A DNA stretch of 64,000 bases from Polydactylus sextarius (lineage: Eukaryota; Chordata; Actinopteri; Polynemidae), in contig CM028928.1 of NCBI GenBank assembly GCA_016801845.1, forward strand, positions 14,203,827 through 14,267,826. Reading direction: 5' to 3'. The position numbers were made by a program, and so were the translations under genes. The notes under the pieces were generated by a model, which ran no database searches, had not been told where the DNA came from, and saw nothing but the letters and a program-made list of their open reading frames with translations. Of the stretch, positions 46,301 through 59,540 are shown in pieces; positions within the stretch are counted from its first letter, which is position 1; every line of letters starts with the position of its first letter.

Positions 46301-48790
46301 ACTAGTAAAGACTTACAGTAGTAACCAGCCATGTCATCTTTTATATTTGACAAACTGTGGTTTGTAAAACTGGCAAGAAGTTACTGTTGTTGTAGGAATT
46401 TAGGATTTTAACATAAGTCAAAGAACGTCAACATAACCAAATATGTTTTTTGCCAGTGTAACTGCCATAGTATCATATGGATTGTCAGGAAATACTAAAC
46501 TATACAACATGTAATCCAATCCACTTAAAGCTAAAAGAAATATCTAGTAAAAGTATCATGTTTAAAATGTTAGAACTTCATCTTTATTATTCTTGAATTT
46601 AGTATTTGCTGAAAAGAAAACATGGTGCACTTAATTTGTGGCTTTTTGGTGAACCTCTGCAGATACTGAGGGCAGAACATGAATAATAATAACAAAATGA
46701 CGCATTTAGTTTTCAAAAGGAGTCTATGACTGAATGTTCTTCTTTTTGCCACGTGCTGGCTCTGAAATGTGTCCTCAGTACACTGCTGCTACATGTTAGT
46801 CCTGTTTTTCGCTTCATCTTCAGGTACATACAGATTTGACTCACCAGCAGGAAATCAGGCTTCATTCAAGAGAGCCATGCAGATGCACACAAACAGACAT
46901 CTGCACACATAGTGCAGACACACTGAGTAGAAATTATTCAGTTTAAACTTTAAGGCACAAACACACAAGAACACACGTGTATGCTCAAAAACACACAACA
47001 TGTTCTATGTTAATGTTCAGTGATGGGTCAAACTGGCCTCAGATTGGTGGTGGGGCAGCTTCCTCTGAGTCGAGATCACCATGTCCTAGAGAGGACTTCA
47101 CTGCATAATTATTTACGTTATGTAAGTAATATTTATTGTCCTGTAAGTCACCTTCACATGCCACTTAGACAAATTGAATCTCACAGGGCTTGTCATAGTT
47201 TTCAACATTCCTTATGTACTCTGTGTTCTTCTTCCAATATCTACATAGGTTCTACACTGGTGCATTTTAAATGTACAATACGATCCTGTATTTAAACTGT
47301 AAGTGATGCCTGGAATGAAAACCATTATGTCACCACCGTATGTTAAACCACTTATTACTCAAAGTGACCTAGAATAGCAAAATATCCATAATTTAATACA
47401 GACGTAATTAATTTAGACTCATTATCACGTTAATTTTATTAGACAGTGCTACTTCACTGTGGGGGTAAACCTATTACTTTACAAATGGCTAAATGACTCT
47501 GCCTGGCTCTGTGGTAGAATTACCCAGTTATTTTATTTGTGTCACCAAATGCAGATGAGAACCTGCCATGCCTGTCAAACTGTCAGCAAAAATGCATGAG
47601 CAAAACTAAACCTTTCCATTTTATCTTGACCACGTTCACTGCAGAACACAGCTTCTCTCAATGACATATCCCAAAGGTCTTTCAATACTAATGAACGTGT
47701 TCACCTCATATGAGTGTTATAGATTTATTATAACATGCTATTTTCACACATGCCTGGATTTAAATTGCTAACAAATTATTTCACAAAAAAAATGTAATAA
47801 TTATTGTCATAATGATTGTAATAATTTATGATATTCTATAACTAACATATGTTCCTACAGCTTTCTTTTTTGTTTAATTCTATAACTGGATAACTGTGGC
47901 TCAGTAAATACAACACATTAACTGCTAATGGGGTAAATTGCCTCCAATGACATGGTGGAGTGCCATAATGGCTGAATGCTAAAGGCACTTAGGGCATAGA
48001 AGCCGTGGGTAGTACATGGAATACATGTCACATCTACTAGTACATATCAGAGAGCTGCCAATAAGTTTATTAGTTGGTCAAGGTGATTGGTTAGATGAGT
48101 GTGCGTATCACATAAGCACAGCAGTCTTGAGTAGCTGGTCTCTGATTTGAGTTCTGGCCTGAAAACTCTTTACTACATGTTACTCCCCTCCTCTTTGTCT
48201 GTACTTTTTTAGTCAGTTTCTCCACCGTTATATCTAATTAAAAACAAGCAAAACAAAAATAGCCAAACAATGTCTTATGAAAAAGAATAATCATCTTAAC
48301 TTCTGATTATATGTAATTTCCTAGATTTATTCGTCAATCAATGGAGAAAAACAGGAAAGCAGAGGTAGGAGATAACTGATGGATTCATTGATAAAGAAGT
48401 CAATATAGTGGATCTTAAAGCACTGTGCTAAGAAAAGCAGTCACATGATGCTCCAGTTCAGCATCTGGATCTCCAGAATCATTACTGTTTTTCTCTCCCT
48501 CCAAGTTTAACTATACAGACGAACAATGTTGATGATCTTAAACTCATGCAATGCTCAATAATTAGGTCAAGTGCGGCAAAAAGAAAATCTCTGTTTAAAA
48601 ATGAATTTGAAAATCTCTGTCAGTTTGTTTGGTTTCAGATTAAGTTTCTTGTTGCCTCTTCCTCTGGATTGGTTTGCCTTTCCTGTTGCTCCTCTGCTCT
48701 TGATTCCTGTGTTGAGCCTTCACACATTGGTTCTACAAACCTTGAGGCTGCTGTTGTTTTTCTGGTGATTTAGCTGTAATTTGGAGAACT
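43340..48790. other. Intergenic, nothing recognised
   Basis: About 5.4 kb of AT-rich DNA with no mobile element or coding exon that I can support. Confidence 0.55.
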
Positions 48791-48791
48791 C

Positions 48792-48880
48792 ATACAGAAT
48801 CAGAATCAGAATCAGCTTTATTGGCCAAGTATGTGAACACATACAAGGAATTTGGCTACGGTTCTATTCCTTCGCTCCGA
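48792..48880 (-). mobile_element. LINE 3' tail, inverse orientation
   Basis: CAGAATCAGAATCAGAATCA, then GCTTTATTGGCCAAGTATGT and GAACACATACAAGGAATTTG, is the reverse complement of the LINE tail at about 16027-16093. The ATTCTG units at its edge are the element's simple-repeat tail. Confidence 0.8.
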
Positions 48881-50077
48881 ATATTTCCTCTAATGCGTTT
48901 TTTTGTGGTTGCAATAGTCATATAGCAAACCACACTGGCGTTTTGAAAAAAAGATTCATCATTAAGTCAAGCTTTCAAGAGTTTGAGGTCCTCTTGAGGA
49001 TGTTAGTGCTGCATCTGAGGAGGCAAATAAACATGCTGCAATCCTGTTTACAAAGAGTCTGTCCAGCCTGATATAAATACAGTAGTGTACCATTATTGTT
49101 TGTTTCCAAATAAACTCACATTGTTTTTGGCTGTGCAATTGTAGGAAATTGGGACTGACTAAATTTGTTTTATCTTGAGCAACTCCAAGTCCTTCAACTT
49201 CCCAATCATCTATCTGTTCATCGTACCCTTCACCTCTTCTTTCGTTGCCCAAGACTTTCATTGCACAGCTCCATCTTAACCCCATCATTGATATGTTATT
49301 CCTTCTGGACCTTTCCATCCATCTATATCATCTCAGTTTGCCTCCTCAGGTAATTGCTATAAATCCATATGTTTATCAGCTTGGTCCATGTTAATAAATG
49401 CAAATTTTATTAGCTTTGTTAATATAGTAATAAACTGCTGTAAAATGAAGAATTTCTTGCTGCAGTGGTCTTGCAATTACGAATTTGTTTATTCTACACT
49501 CCAAGGAATCCAATAAGCATATTTGATATCAAGGTAACCAGTGCTGGATAAAATAAGAAACAACAATGAAGTGCATAACCTGCTGTTCTTGTTATGGTTC
49601 TACATTCAAGCCTTTTCATTGATACCTTCACTGTCATTTGTATCTTCACCTGACTGCACCTCCAATGCTATTACATTAGTCACTTTGTTACAGCAACCAA
49701 CTTCCAGGTGTTTCATTAACGCACACACATCTCTGAAACTGATGCATGCTGACTCGTTTGTATGAGCTTTGTGCAGATTTTTACCCTCCAGTGTAAAAAG
49801 CAGCTAAACCAACAGCACATTGAACTGGGTGCATTGACATTCCCATAACCACACAAATGAACTTAATTACTGGAGTGATTACACTTAACCACATAGTATG
49901 ATCAGCCTCTGCAATGGAAGGGAATAGCCCAATTTGAAGCATGACATGGTCAAACTGAACTGTCATACATAATTATTGAAGATTTTCTCTTGGATCTGAT
50001 CACTCTGGAGATGACTAATTTGCTGTGGTCCAGGCCAAATGACATAGATGCCTTTCAGCTAAATTACTCCATCACTG
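48881..50077. other. Intergenic, nothing recognised
   Basis: No coding or repeat signal that I can support. Frames of 60-118 codons on both strands look random. Confidence 0.55.
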
Positions 50078-50360
50078 TAAAATAGAATGCATTTTATTGT
50101 CACTATACTTTTTTACATGTACAATGAGATTAAAAGCAGCTCCTTCTCCAGTGCAAACATGTATATAACATAAAACAAAATAAGTAATAGTGCAAAACAT
50201 AAGTATAAAGTATAAAGGTTATAAAAAAGTATTACAAAAAAGGGGGTGCACAGTTCTGAGGATGTTATATACATAAAAGGAATACATATGCAGGTTGATA
50301 TACACTGTGATATATAGTGTAAAGGAGAGCCATAAGTTGCTGCATCTGTATGCGCCACCA
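50078..50360 (-). mobile_element. Second type of LINE 3' end, inverse orientation
   Basis: GCATTTTATTGTCACTATAC, then TGTACAATGAGATTAAAAGC and AGCTCCTTCTCCAGTGCAAA, followed by GGGGTGCACAGTTCTGAGGA, is the style of the 3' end of a fish LINE, read here in reverse. No coding part remains. Confidence 0.6.
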
Positions 50361-53013
50361 TCTTAGATCACTCATTCATTCATAACATATACCTTCATAT
50401 TCAGGATCCATGTTTGGCGCCCCTAAAGTGGAAATACTCAGCCATGGCACTGAATGATTATTTCATTCATAATATATTTTAGGGTCCTTTAAAAAACACT
50501 ATGTGGACATGATTAACAGTGTTAAACTTTCAACAAAGGTGATCTTTAAACCCAAAAGGTGTGATTACAGCCACAGTATGACTCGGTTCAGTAAAATATA
50601 CCAACCTACCAAATACATTTTCTGTTGATTGCATAGCCACAGAAAAGTTAATGGCATCTGATAAGGCTGCTTTATAAAAGCAGCAAATGGCACCGACAGT
50701 CCTGTGCTGCAGCTCTATAATTAGGTTTGACGGAGGCCCACACCATCTCCCTTTTCTTTTCTTTTTGCTCTTCTTTTTCAATGAATATACCATCATCCAC
50801 TCACTCCCTTCAACTAAGATCTACTAAAATGTAATCATCACATAAATCACAAGACATGCTCACAAGATAACAACACCTTAACTTCTCAACAATCTCAATA
50901 AGTGTTACTGAGAGTCAAGTACAGCTGACAGCAAAACAGAAAACCACAATGTTACTGTTAAAGATGTGATACAGCTGAATTGGGATTTATGCTTATCTAC
51001 TTAATTACAATAATCAATTTTCATACACAAAGGACACAACAGATCATTGATCAATATAATGTTTTTCTAAACTATCACCTTCATTATTACGGTCTTATGT
51101 GGTTTTATATAAGAGATATGGAATGTTTAAGGCTGGAAAAAGTATTCATTGTATTACAATGCTTCATTTTAAAAAAAGACTTAGCGAAATGATACAAACT
51201 ACAGTCTCAAAAGTCATTTGTCTTATGACATACCCTTCAGTGAGTAAATAGTATATTATCAAAAGAACATAGATATAATATTAAACCTGGTGTTATTCTA
51301 TACTTTACCTTATATTTTCTAATGTTCTTTTGATTTAATTCTTTATTCTTATTTGTAGTCAGACTTCACATACATGAAGCTTGAAATTCTGTGGAAAATT
51401 TATGTCTTACACATCACGTTTATTTTTTTCCCTGGGCATTCAAATGATGTGTTTGTGTGGTTGTGACAGTGCAGCGACTCAGTCCTCCACTCTAAGTACT
51501 GCTGAAAGAGAACAGTCATTAGATGTTGCATGGAGGAGCATGATAACAAGAGCCGAGGTGTCAGGAAAACAAATATAGATCATTAAAACCACTTGAAAAA
51601 CCCAGTATGCTCACTTTTGTGCTTACGGCAGTCTTTAAGTAGACTAAGATTAAGATTAAGAAGATTGCCATTTCAGCTGCAATTTCAGAGTTTCTTCTAG
51701 ATTTTTTCTTTTTTTTTTTTCTTCTTTTTTTTTTGTAATGGTACTAGTCTTCATTTGCATGCTTGGTTTATACTTATGCAGCACACCACAGCAGCGTGGG
51801 TTGAAAAGGTGCCTTAATTTTAACAGGGAAAGAGAGAAAAGAAGACAAGCCATGTAGGAGTAGAGTTGAAGGATGGATAGAGACAAATAATTAAGCACGA
51901 TGAGGTGTCAGGGTGGTCTGCTTTGTGTTAATGAAATAATGAGATGTGACAGGAGATCTGTGAATATTGTCCACTTTAGTGGCATTTATAACATGCCAGG
52001 CAAACAAGATTGTTTTAATAAGTATCAAACAGAGGAAACAAGGCTGATCACCTAATGTCCTCATTTAATTTGATTTCATTTGATTTTTTTATGGAGCTTC
52101 AGCTCTGCATATTTGTGAAATGAGGTTACGTGTAATTCTGTAATATTTCGTAATAACTGCAACTACATTGACCAATATAGGCACATTATCAAGGAGGGCA
52201 CATGTCGCTCATCCAACACAATACCGTGATACTTTTAAAAGCTAGTGGTAATGAGAGCCACAGCATGGATGCAACTATTAACTATCCTCAGACCTACTGG
52301 TCCACCAGCTAATAATGCACATCCAAAGCGTTCTTCAAATTAAATGTTGGCTTTGACATATAAATCTGAAGGAAATTAATTTTTCCTTTGCGTTTGATGG
52401 TAGTTAAATCAACTTGCTCAAAATGTAAAACAGATCAGCTTCCATACTGGATATTACAGGATAATGAATTCAAAGGATGCTATATGTCTAAGCATTACGT
52501 CAATATATTAAACATATTGTTCCAAATGCATGGGTATTAATGTGCTACCATACCAGCCTCCACTCTTCTGGTGGCTTTTCATTACATACTGGAAACCTGG
52601 CTGAAGAGATTTCCTTGTTTTTCTGTTTTCCATAGAGATACATAAACATTAAGTTGCACAGCTGGGTATGGCTCACCATCAATGGATGAGGAAGGGGTCA
52701 GAGCTCTGCTGAACAGTCAAGTTCCTCTTAATTACCTCTACATCAGCCATCTGACTGCCACAGAAAAAAAAAAAACTTAATGCATTCAGTACCTTTGAAT
52801 GGGATTGGAGTGAAAAAGGTGTTTAAAAGTGTTGGACACAAAGAGAGTAATTAGGTTGAACTTCAGCACCATAGGGGTTTGGTACTGATATATAACTTTA
52901 AAAACTTTAACATCAGAAGTTTCCCGCCAGGAGAAAAATCATTTGTCTGACATTATTCATCTAAATAGGAAACGCACAATGACATTGTGAAATATTAGAT
53001 CTCTTAAATCCAT

Positions 53014-53058
<45 letters not shown>

Positions 53059-54238
53059 GAAAAGCTGCTGCTTAAAAAGAGAACAGCCTATAAATGTCAG
53101 CATGTAAGGGAAAGAAATAGCAGTGAAAAGGTTTTTTTATAGACTTAACATTAAGATTTTGATTGAGTGTAAAAATATTTGGGGAAGCTTTTATCTAGGC
53201 CACCTTAAAATACTATTAATGTATTCAGTCTGGTTTCATTCAAACAAACTCTGCTGCTTTCCCTCTGGTATGGTGGTTTCTTAAAACAGACACAACATAT
53301 TTTTGACAGTCTTTAAAAGATCAGCTGATATAGATGGCAAAAAACAAACTGCATTACATGTTTTAGTTTTACTTACAACATTTACCTATGGTTATGTTGT
53401 TAAAGACTTTTCTTAGATTGTAATTAACTAATGTATTGCCTGTGTTGGCATAGAAAGCTTAGTTTAATGTGAGCTGTAAATAGCCTGAATGAAGCATGTT
53501 TCACCTGTGTCACATTTCTCACCTGTAAAGACATAAATGTAGAACAGTGATGTTTGAAGTTTTATAGATTCCTCCATTTAATTTTTGATCATAATCATTT
53601 ATAATTATTACTGATCAAATTGACTCAGCAAGCAGACACATTCTACTTTTTATCTTTAATTCCCTTCATTCCCTACATTATCACCCTGCAGAGGGCTATT
53701 TGTGTTTTGTACCATTCACAGTGATGTATGACCAAGTGGTGAGAGAAGGTGAAGTGTAATAAACAATTACTGGACTTTTGTCATGCAAATATAATATATA
53801 GCAAAGTGAAGAAAATGATATTGAGAGGAAAAAAATACTGATCATTTTCAAAGATGATTAACTGAACAATAATCACATTTAATGACCTTCATGTGGAGTT
53901 CTATCTGTGTTAATCTTTAAAATACTTGGTCATACATCACTGAACATTTTGTTTTTTAGGTTGAGCCAGATCAGTCAGTGGTGACAATCATGGTACCTCT
54001 CATTTTCCACCAACCTTTCAAATTGAGTTGTCATGGAAACCTGATGGGAGAAGTCAGTCAATGCATCTGGATGATAGCAGGTGAAGGATATTCTTGAACA
54101 TTTCCCTGCAGGAAATATCAGCCTCAAATATACGTACTTTGATTTTGATAGAAATACTAGTCAAACTGCATTATATTTGAATCAGGGAGAAAATGGCTTG
54201 CACTGGCATGTGGGCAAATTTGAAAATTATGAAAAGGA

Positions 54239-54240
<2 letters not shown>
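50361..54240. other. Intergenic with one (AT)n run
   Basis: No gene recognised. It holds T-rich tracts near 51703-51735 and an (AT)n run at about 53019-53056. Confidence 0.55.
53019..53056. repeat. (AT)n microsatellite
   Basis: About 18 AT units. Confidence 0.95.
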
Positions 54241-54293
<53 letters not shown>

Positions 54294-54528
54294 ACTCAAA
54301 CCTGTTTACACGCTCACATTGTGGGGACCTTGTTGGGACAAAAAGCTGGTCCCCATGATGTAAAAAACAAAAAATGAAGGTGAAGACATGACTTAAGGTT
54401 TGGTTAAGGTTAGTGTCAGGTTTAGATAAAGGTCAGACAAGTGGTACCAACAAATGGGATCTCTAGGGTTTCCAGGAAAGTCTCGAGGAAATGAATGGAA
54501 GTCAAGGAAATGTCCCCACAAGGCAGGA

Positions 54529-54606
<78 letters not shown>

Positions 54607-54616
54607 GTGTGCGCGT
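54241..54616. repeat. Compound repeat: (GT)n - GGGGACC unit - (GT)n
   Basis: A (GT)26 run (54241-54292) and a longer (GT)n run (54533-54616) bracket a 240-bp segment. Near its ends that segment has TTGTGGGGAC (about 54318) and GTCCCCACAA (about 54511) as an inverted repeat, with TTAAGGTTTGGTTAAGGTTA inside. The pattern GTGTGGGGACC...GTCCCCACAAG with GT flanks is a repeat often seen in teleosts. Confidence 0.85.
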
Positions 54617-54919
54617 TTCAGCTTATAACATTGTTTTAAGTAAATAATTTAGAATGGTAGAAGAGGAACATTTACAAGAACATAAAAAAGAACATAAACA
54701 TTATCTTCCATAATTTTACAAATTGGTTTATGAATGAGCTTGAAATGTAGTGTGGGTTGACACTGCAGAAAGCAGAGTACACCTTACAAATATAAAAGCA
54801 TTGTATTGGCACCATCTGCTGGTTTATCTAAGAATTGGTTTCAATATATACTATAATGCACTATATACTATACATTTCTGTGCAGTTGAGGGCACTTCAG
54901 TGGTATTACATATAATGCA

Positions 54920-55230
<311 letters not shown>

Positions 55231-55245
55231 GATAGATAGACAGGT

Positions 55246-56660
55246 TAAGATTAAGGATTAAGGTTATCTGTCTGAATCCATGAAAATGATGAAGGCACAA
55301 TCTTAGTTTTGTCCCATCTTTATGTCAGGACATTTTGGAGTAATTAAACCTGAAAATGTTCCTTTTTTCTGTGAAATCATGCTTAATGAATTGGAACTCA
55401 GCCTTTGTTTGATTGGTCTGCTGCACGCAGTTTGTCCATCCAGTATGTCCCTGTGTTAACAGATGTTTCAACACTGATTAGCGGCATTGTGTAATCAGGC
55501 AGCCGCTCAGAACAGCCCTCTGCTCCATACTGTCGACGTTCACAGTTTTAGAGCCATTCAACTCAAAGATGAGGAGAGAGTTTTTTCTTTCTTGGGAATC
55601 ATTATCAAGTAAAAAAGATATGTCACTTTTTTTTTTGTGTTTTTGCAAACAGCATCATTTGTCTGTGGCTAAAACACAAAAACATGGGTACAACATAGCA
55701 CAAGAAGATAGTAATTTTATTTTACCATGCAAAGGGGGAGAGTGATAACTATATTAAAAGCGAAATAAGGGGTGTTAAATGACAGGCCTTAATTTTTTAA
55801 AGATATGAGAATATCTATTTTATTACTTTCAGGCTAAAGTTAATCAATTTAGAAATAGTACTTTAAAGATAATAGACAAACTTAAAAATAATTTTACGTT
55901 TATGTTTTAAACACACTACTTACAGGTTATTGCATCAATATCTTTTTACAAGTGATCAACTTAGTGCACTGCAAAAAATCAGTGTGCTTATTGTCTTGCA
56001 GAAACATTAAACAGTCATAAGGGTTTTCTGTTTGTTGGTGCTATTTTTGGATCAATTAGCAAGGTGAAAATTTGTGCAGATTGACAGATTAAACATGGTG
56101 TGTAGTGGTGAGGAGGAAGTCTTAAGTGTGAAGGGTGAGTTGGTGTTGATGAGACTGTTCAGCCTGCTGGAAGTATTGTCACTTGATATCAAGTAGACAA
56201 TTATAATGTGAAGCAACACAGATGATGTCAAGTTAACATTTCCATGCATAGAATAGAGAAGGTGGTATGAGTCTGAAGAAGGTGAACTGCAGCCAAAGCA
56301 CAAAACATTTAGCAGAGAGGTAAATATTATAATTATTTGAAAAACTAGTAATGGCTGCAGAGAAAATCAATTTATGTTGCATTAGATTTAATCCTTGCAT
56401 TAAGAGGCATTTTTATCTGCTTACCCCAAAAACCACAAACATTCCCTAAATACTAAGCAAATGTTACAGTAAAGAAACAGTTCATATAAGCCCCTGGGGT
56501 CAGAGCATCTGTTTAAAGTGATTGCTAATCTTTCTTGATTAAACAACATAGAACTTGTAGATGGATAACAGAAACATGTCCACAAAGGGCTGCAAAGTGA
56601 CAACAAATAAGCAAAATATAAATACAAAGAAATATGAAATGACTTGAAGAGACGAAATGA
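55246..56660. other. Intergenic, nothing recognised
   Basis: AT-rich DNA; no coding or repeat signal that I can support. Confidence 0.55.
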
Positions 56661-56666
56661 AGAGAC

Positions 56667-56817
56667 ACATCATGACTACAGAGAGACACAACATGGCCAC
56701 AAAGCGACATAGCATGACTTCAAAGAGACGTAACATGACTACAAAGAGATTAAACATGACTACAAAAGGGATACAACATGGCTACAAACAAATACAACAT
56801 GTCTACAAACAGACACA
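56667..56817. repeat. 21-22 bp minisatellite, about seven units
   Basis: Units of the form AACATGACTACAAAGAGAC repeat with small changes and a 21-bp period. Because 21 is divisible by three, frames stay open on both strands and give 7-residue repeats such as HNMATKR; these are artefacts. Confidence 0.9.
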
Positions 56818-56845
56818 AATGGAAATAGGACAATTTAAAAGCAGA

Positions 56846-56871
56846 GAATACCACGGAAATCCATGGTATTC
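56846..56871. repeat. Short inverted repeat (11-bp arms, one mismatch)
   Basis: GAATACCACGG and CCATGGTATTC flank a 4-nt loop, with a single mismatch, just after the minisatellite. Confidence 0.85.
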
Positions 56872-59044
56872 CCAAGGAAATATTGATTCCATATATCCCA
56901 AATGACACAAAACAACATACTACAGATGTTAGACATGATATTAAAATTGTTTGCATTATTAAAAGCTAGAGAATTAGTATGTATTTAGTTTGAATGATGG
57001 GCTGGGGTTGACATGAGGATTCTATGTTTGCTTTTAGGCATAATTTTGCTCCAAGGCAGACATATTAGAGCTTTTAGATTCCCATTTGAATATTAATAAC
57101 ATCTTGGTTCTGTTGTGAACACTTTCAACATGACAGAAAGTGGTAACACTGCATACAAATGTGACAGAAAATGGAGATGATGCAAAGAGATGAAAAAGAC
57201 AGCTTGATGACAATAATCAAAAGTTGACAGAATGTAGGAAATGGGACTTGGTTTTGAAAATGTTCTTATTTCTGGATTATGCTGCATTCATCATGAGGAC
57301 AAAAAGGCTGAAAACCAGTAGGAGAGCAGGTGGCAGTTTTGACAGACTGCCAACTCAAGGAAAACACTCCTAAGATGTCCATCACATGATCTGGCAGCAT
57401 CTTTGCTAGCTCATCAAATTCTGTTGCTTGAACATGGCAGCCTCTCAACTTTATAGGCCAAACTGACTTTCAAACTTGGGCACAAAGAGGAAATCACATT
57501 AGAATCAGGTGAAAATGCATCAGAAGTAAATAAACGTGATGCTCCACCTCATGTGCTGTAGTACATGAGGTGGAAAAGCCTCTGGCAAGGTCAAAAGATT
57601 TACATGTGATCATCCACAATATCAAAGGCTGACAGATATAGAATTCCACCAACTGGCTGTGAATCCTGTGAAGATCAGTTTGTCTCAAGTCTCTTTGCTC
57701 ATTTTTTACACTTGACACTGTTAAAAGACTTTTGAAGTGGTATGTCACTTTTCCACCACAGTTTGACCTTGTTTCTAAAAGCCAGCTGTGCACCTTTTCT
57801 GCAGGATAAGCACCCTCATATAGAATTCATGTCTTGTGTAGACATGAGAAATGAATCGCCTTCTCTTGTCCTGTCTTGTCAGCATCTATTTTTCATGTTG
57901 ATGCCCTGACAGTATGCACAAACATGAGCCCTGGCAGTGTGCACAAACATCAATCTAGCATCATCTTCGAGTAAAGCAATTATGGAAATGGCAAGTCTGC
58001 ACACAATATGAGATGTTTTCTCCACAAGAAAACAACTGGTAGAAAATGACTGAGTGAACCATTATGTATTTTTTGTTACAAATGAACACCAGAGGGCAGA
58101 GCTGCTTGCTTTCTTCCTTTCCCTTCATGTCTGGACTAAGGCGCAGTGAGATATTTCTGGCAAGGAGAAAATTGCCAATCAGTCTGAACTAATAAAGTGC
58201 TAAACAGGGATTCCAGAGAGAAAATTAGGATTTGCTTAATTCAGAGCCTTTTTTCCTGATGTAAATTAAAAAGGAAACTGCATTCATTGCACTTTATTAG
58301 GAAGAAGTTAAAGGAAGAAACATATACACTTGTTTGCACAGTCAGCCAGTCCATAAGTCAAACATTTTAAACACTTTTCCTTTGTGCTACAATCTTTAAA
58401 TGGACAGTGTCGATCACTGTAGTCTTATAAAGCATGTTTTGATTCAGTTCATTCCTGTGCAGGGGGGAGGGTAGTCAATTCCACTGGGTAATACAGAATT
58501 CATTATTCTCGATGCAGTGTATCATAGATGTGCTTTGTGTCTGCCTGGTGAACCTCGAGTTCACATATGTTATCTGTCTTACATTAGCGCCTTCGCCTTA
58601 GTCAGTCTCTGCAAACAACTCATACACTTCCTCATTGAATAATGCTTTCCGTAAATGCAGTGAACTTAAAATTTTTCTAAAATGGTAGGCTGACTGGTCT
58701 GTGATGCTGAGAGAAACTGAAATGATGATGATCAAACAATAAAGATCAAATACTAGGTCTTGATCTTGATCGTTGTCTAGGTTGACAATTTGCCTGCTAT
58801 TGAGAGGAGAATTTTGCTCAAATACAAAATGTACTAACTACAGTCTCAATAACTATATTACGTCTGTTTAATCCGTATATCATCAGATTAAAAAAAAGTT
58901 ACCTCCTTCCCATTCTTGGCACTAATATTTTGTCCAGGGCAGTAGACATGGAATTAGCAGTAACAGCTGATTCTTATGTGGACAGTTTTTTTTTTTTTTT
59001 TTATAAATTTCTCTGAGTTGACTGTTTCCAGCTGTTTCTTCATC
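56872..59044. other. Intergenic with one palindrome
   Basis: No gene. It holds the inverted repeat at 57543-57574 and a T tract near 58986-59002. Confidence 0.55.
57543..57574. repeat. Perfect inverted repeat (12-bp arms, 8-nt loop)
   Basis: TCCACCTCATGT (57543-57554) and ACATGAGGTGGA (57563-57574) are exact reverse complements. Confidence 0.95.
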
Positions 59045-59540
59045 CAGACCAACAACTTGTCTCTTAGACCCTGTTCCAACCAGGCTGTTTAAAGAGGTCC
59101 TACCTTTAACTGACATCTCCTTCTTGGGTTTTATCTTTTATCTCTAGTAAAAGGCTGCATATCACAGGCTTTTAAAGCAAATCAAACCATTACTTAGAAA
59201 GCCTACTCTGAACACAGGTGATCTAGCTAATTATAAATCCATATCAAATCTCCCTTTTATGTCCAAAATCCCAGAGAAAGTTGTTTGGGTTGTTGGATTT
59301 AAAGCTCATCATAGTAGAGAAACAACATCAGTGAAAGTTACCATTGACCCTCTTCTGGCTATTCTGGCTTGTCCTATTGGATCTTAGTGTTGCATTTGAT
59401 ACAGTCGATCACAAGATCCCGTTACAAAGACTAGAACATGTTGCTGCGATTAGAGGCACTGTACTATCTTGGTTTAAGCCATATTTATCAGATAGATTCC
59501 AGATTGTTCATGTAAACAATGAGTCTTCCATACATACTGT
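59045..59540 (+). mobile_element. LINE reverse-transcriptase fragment
   Basis: Plus-strand pieces in several frames give LLDPVPTRLFKEVLPLTDIS, then NYKSISNLPFMSKIPEKVV, then VLLDLSVAFDTVDHKIPLQR and LSWFKPYLSDRFQIVHVNNE. This is the order of the start of a non-LTR reverse transcriptase: the entry region, the NYRPISNLP motif, and motif A with its catalytic Asp in AFDTVDH. The later motifs (PQG, FADD) are absent and frames are broken. It belongs to a different LINE family from the 8173-9320 copy. Confidence 0.85.

Noticed and set aside
54081..54240. Possible exon of a membrane or adhesion gene (frame with FPAGNISLKYTYFDFDRN)
   Set aside because: It runs directly into the GT microsatellite, has no clear splice sites and matches no family I can name.
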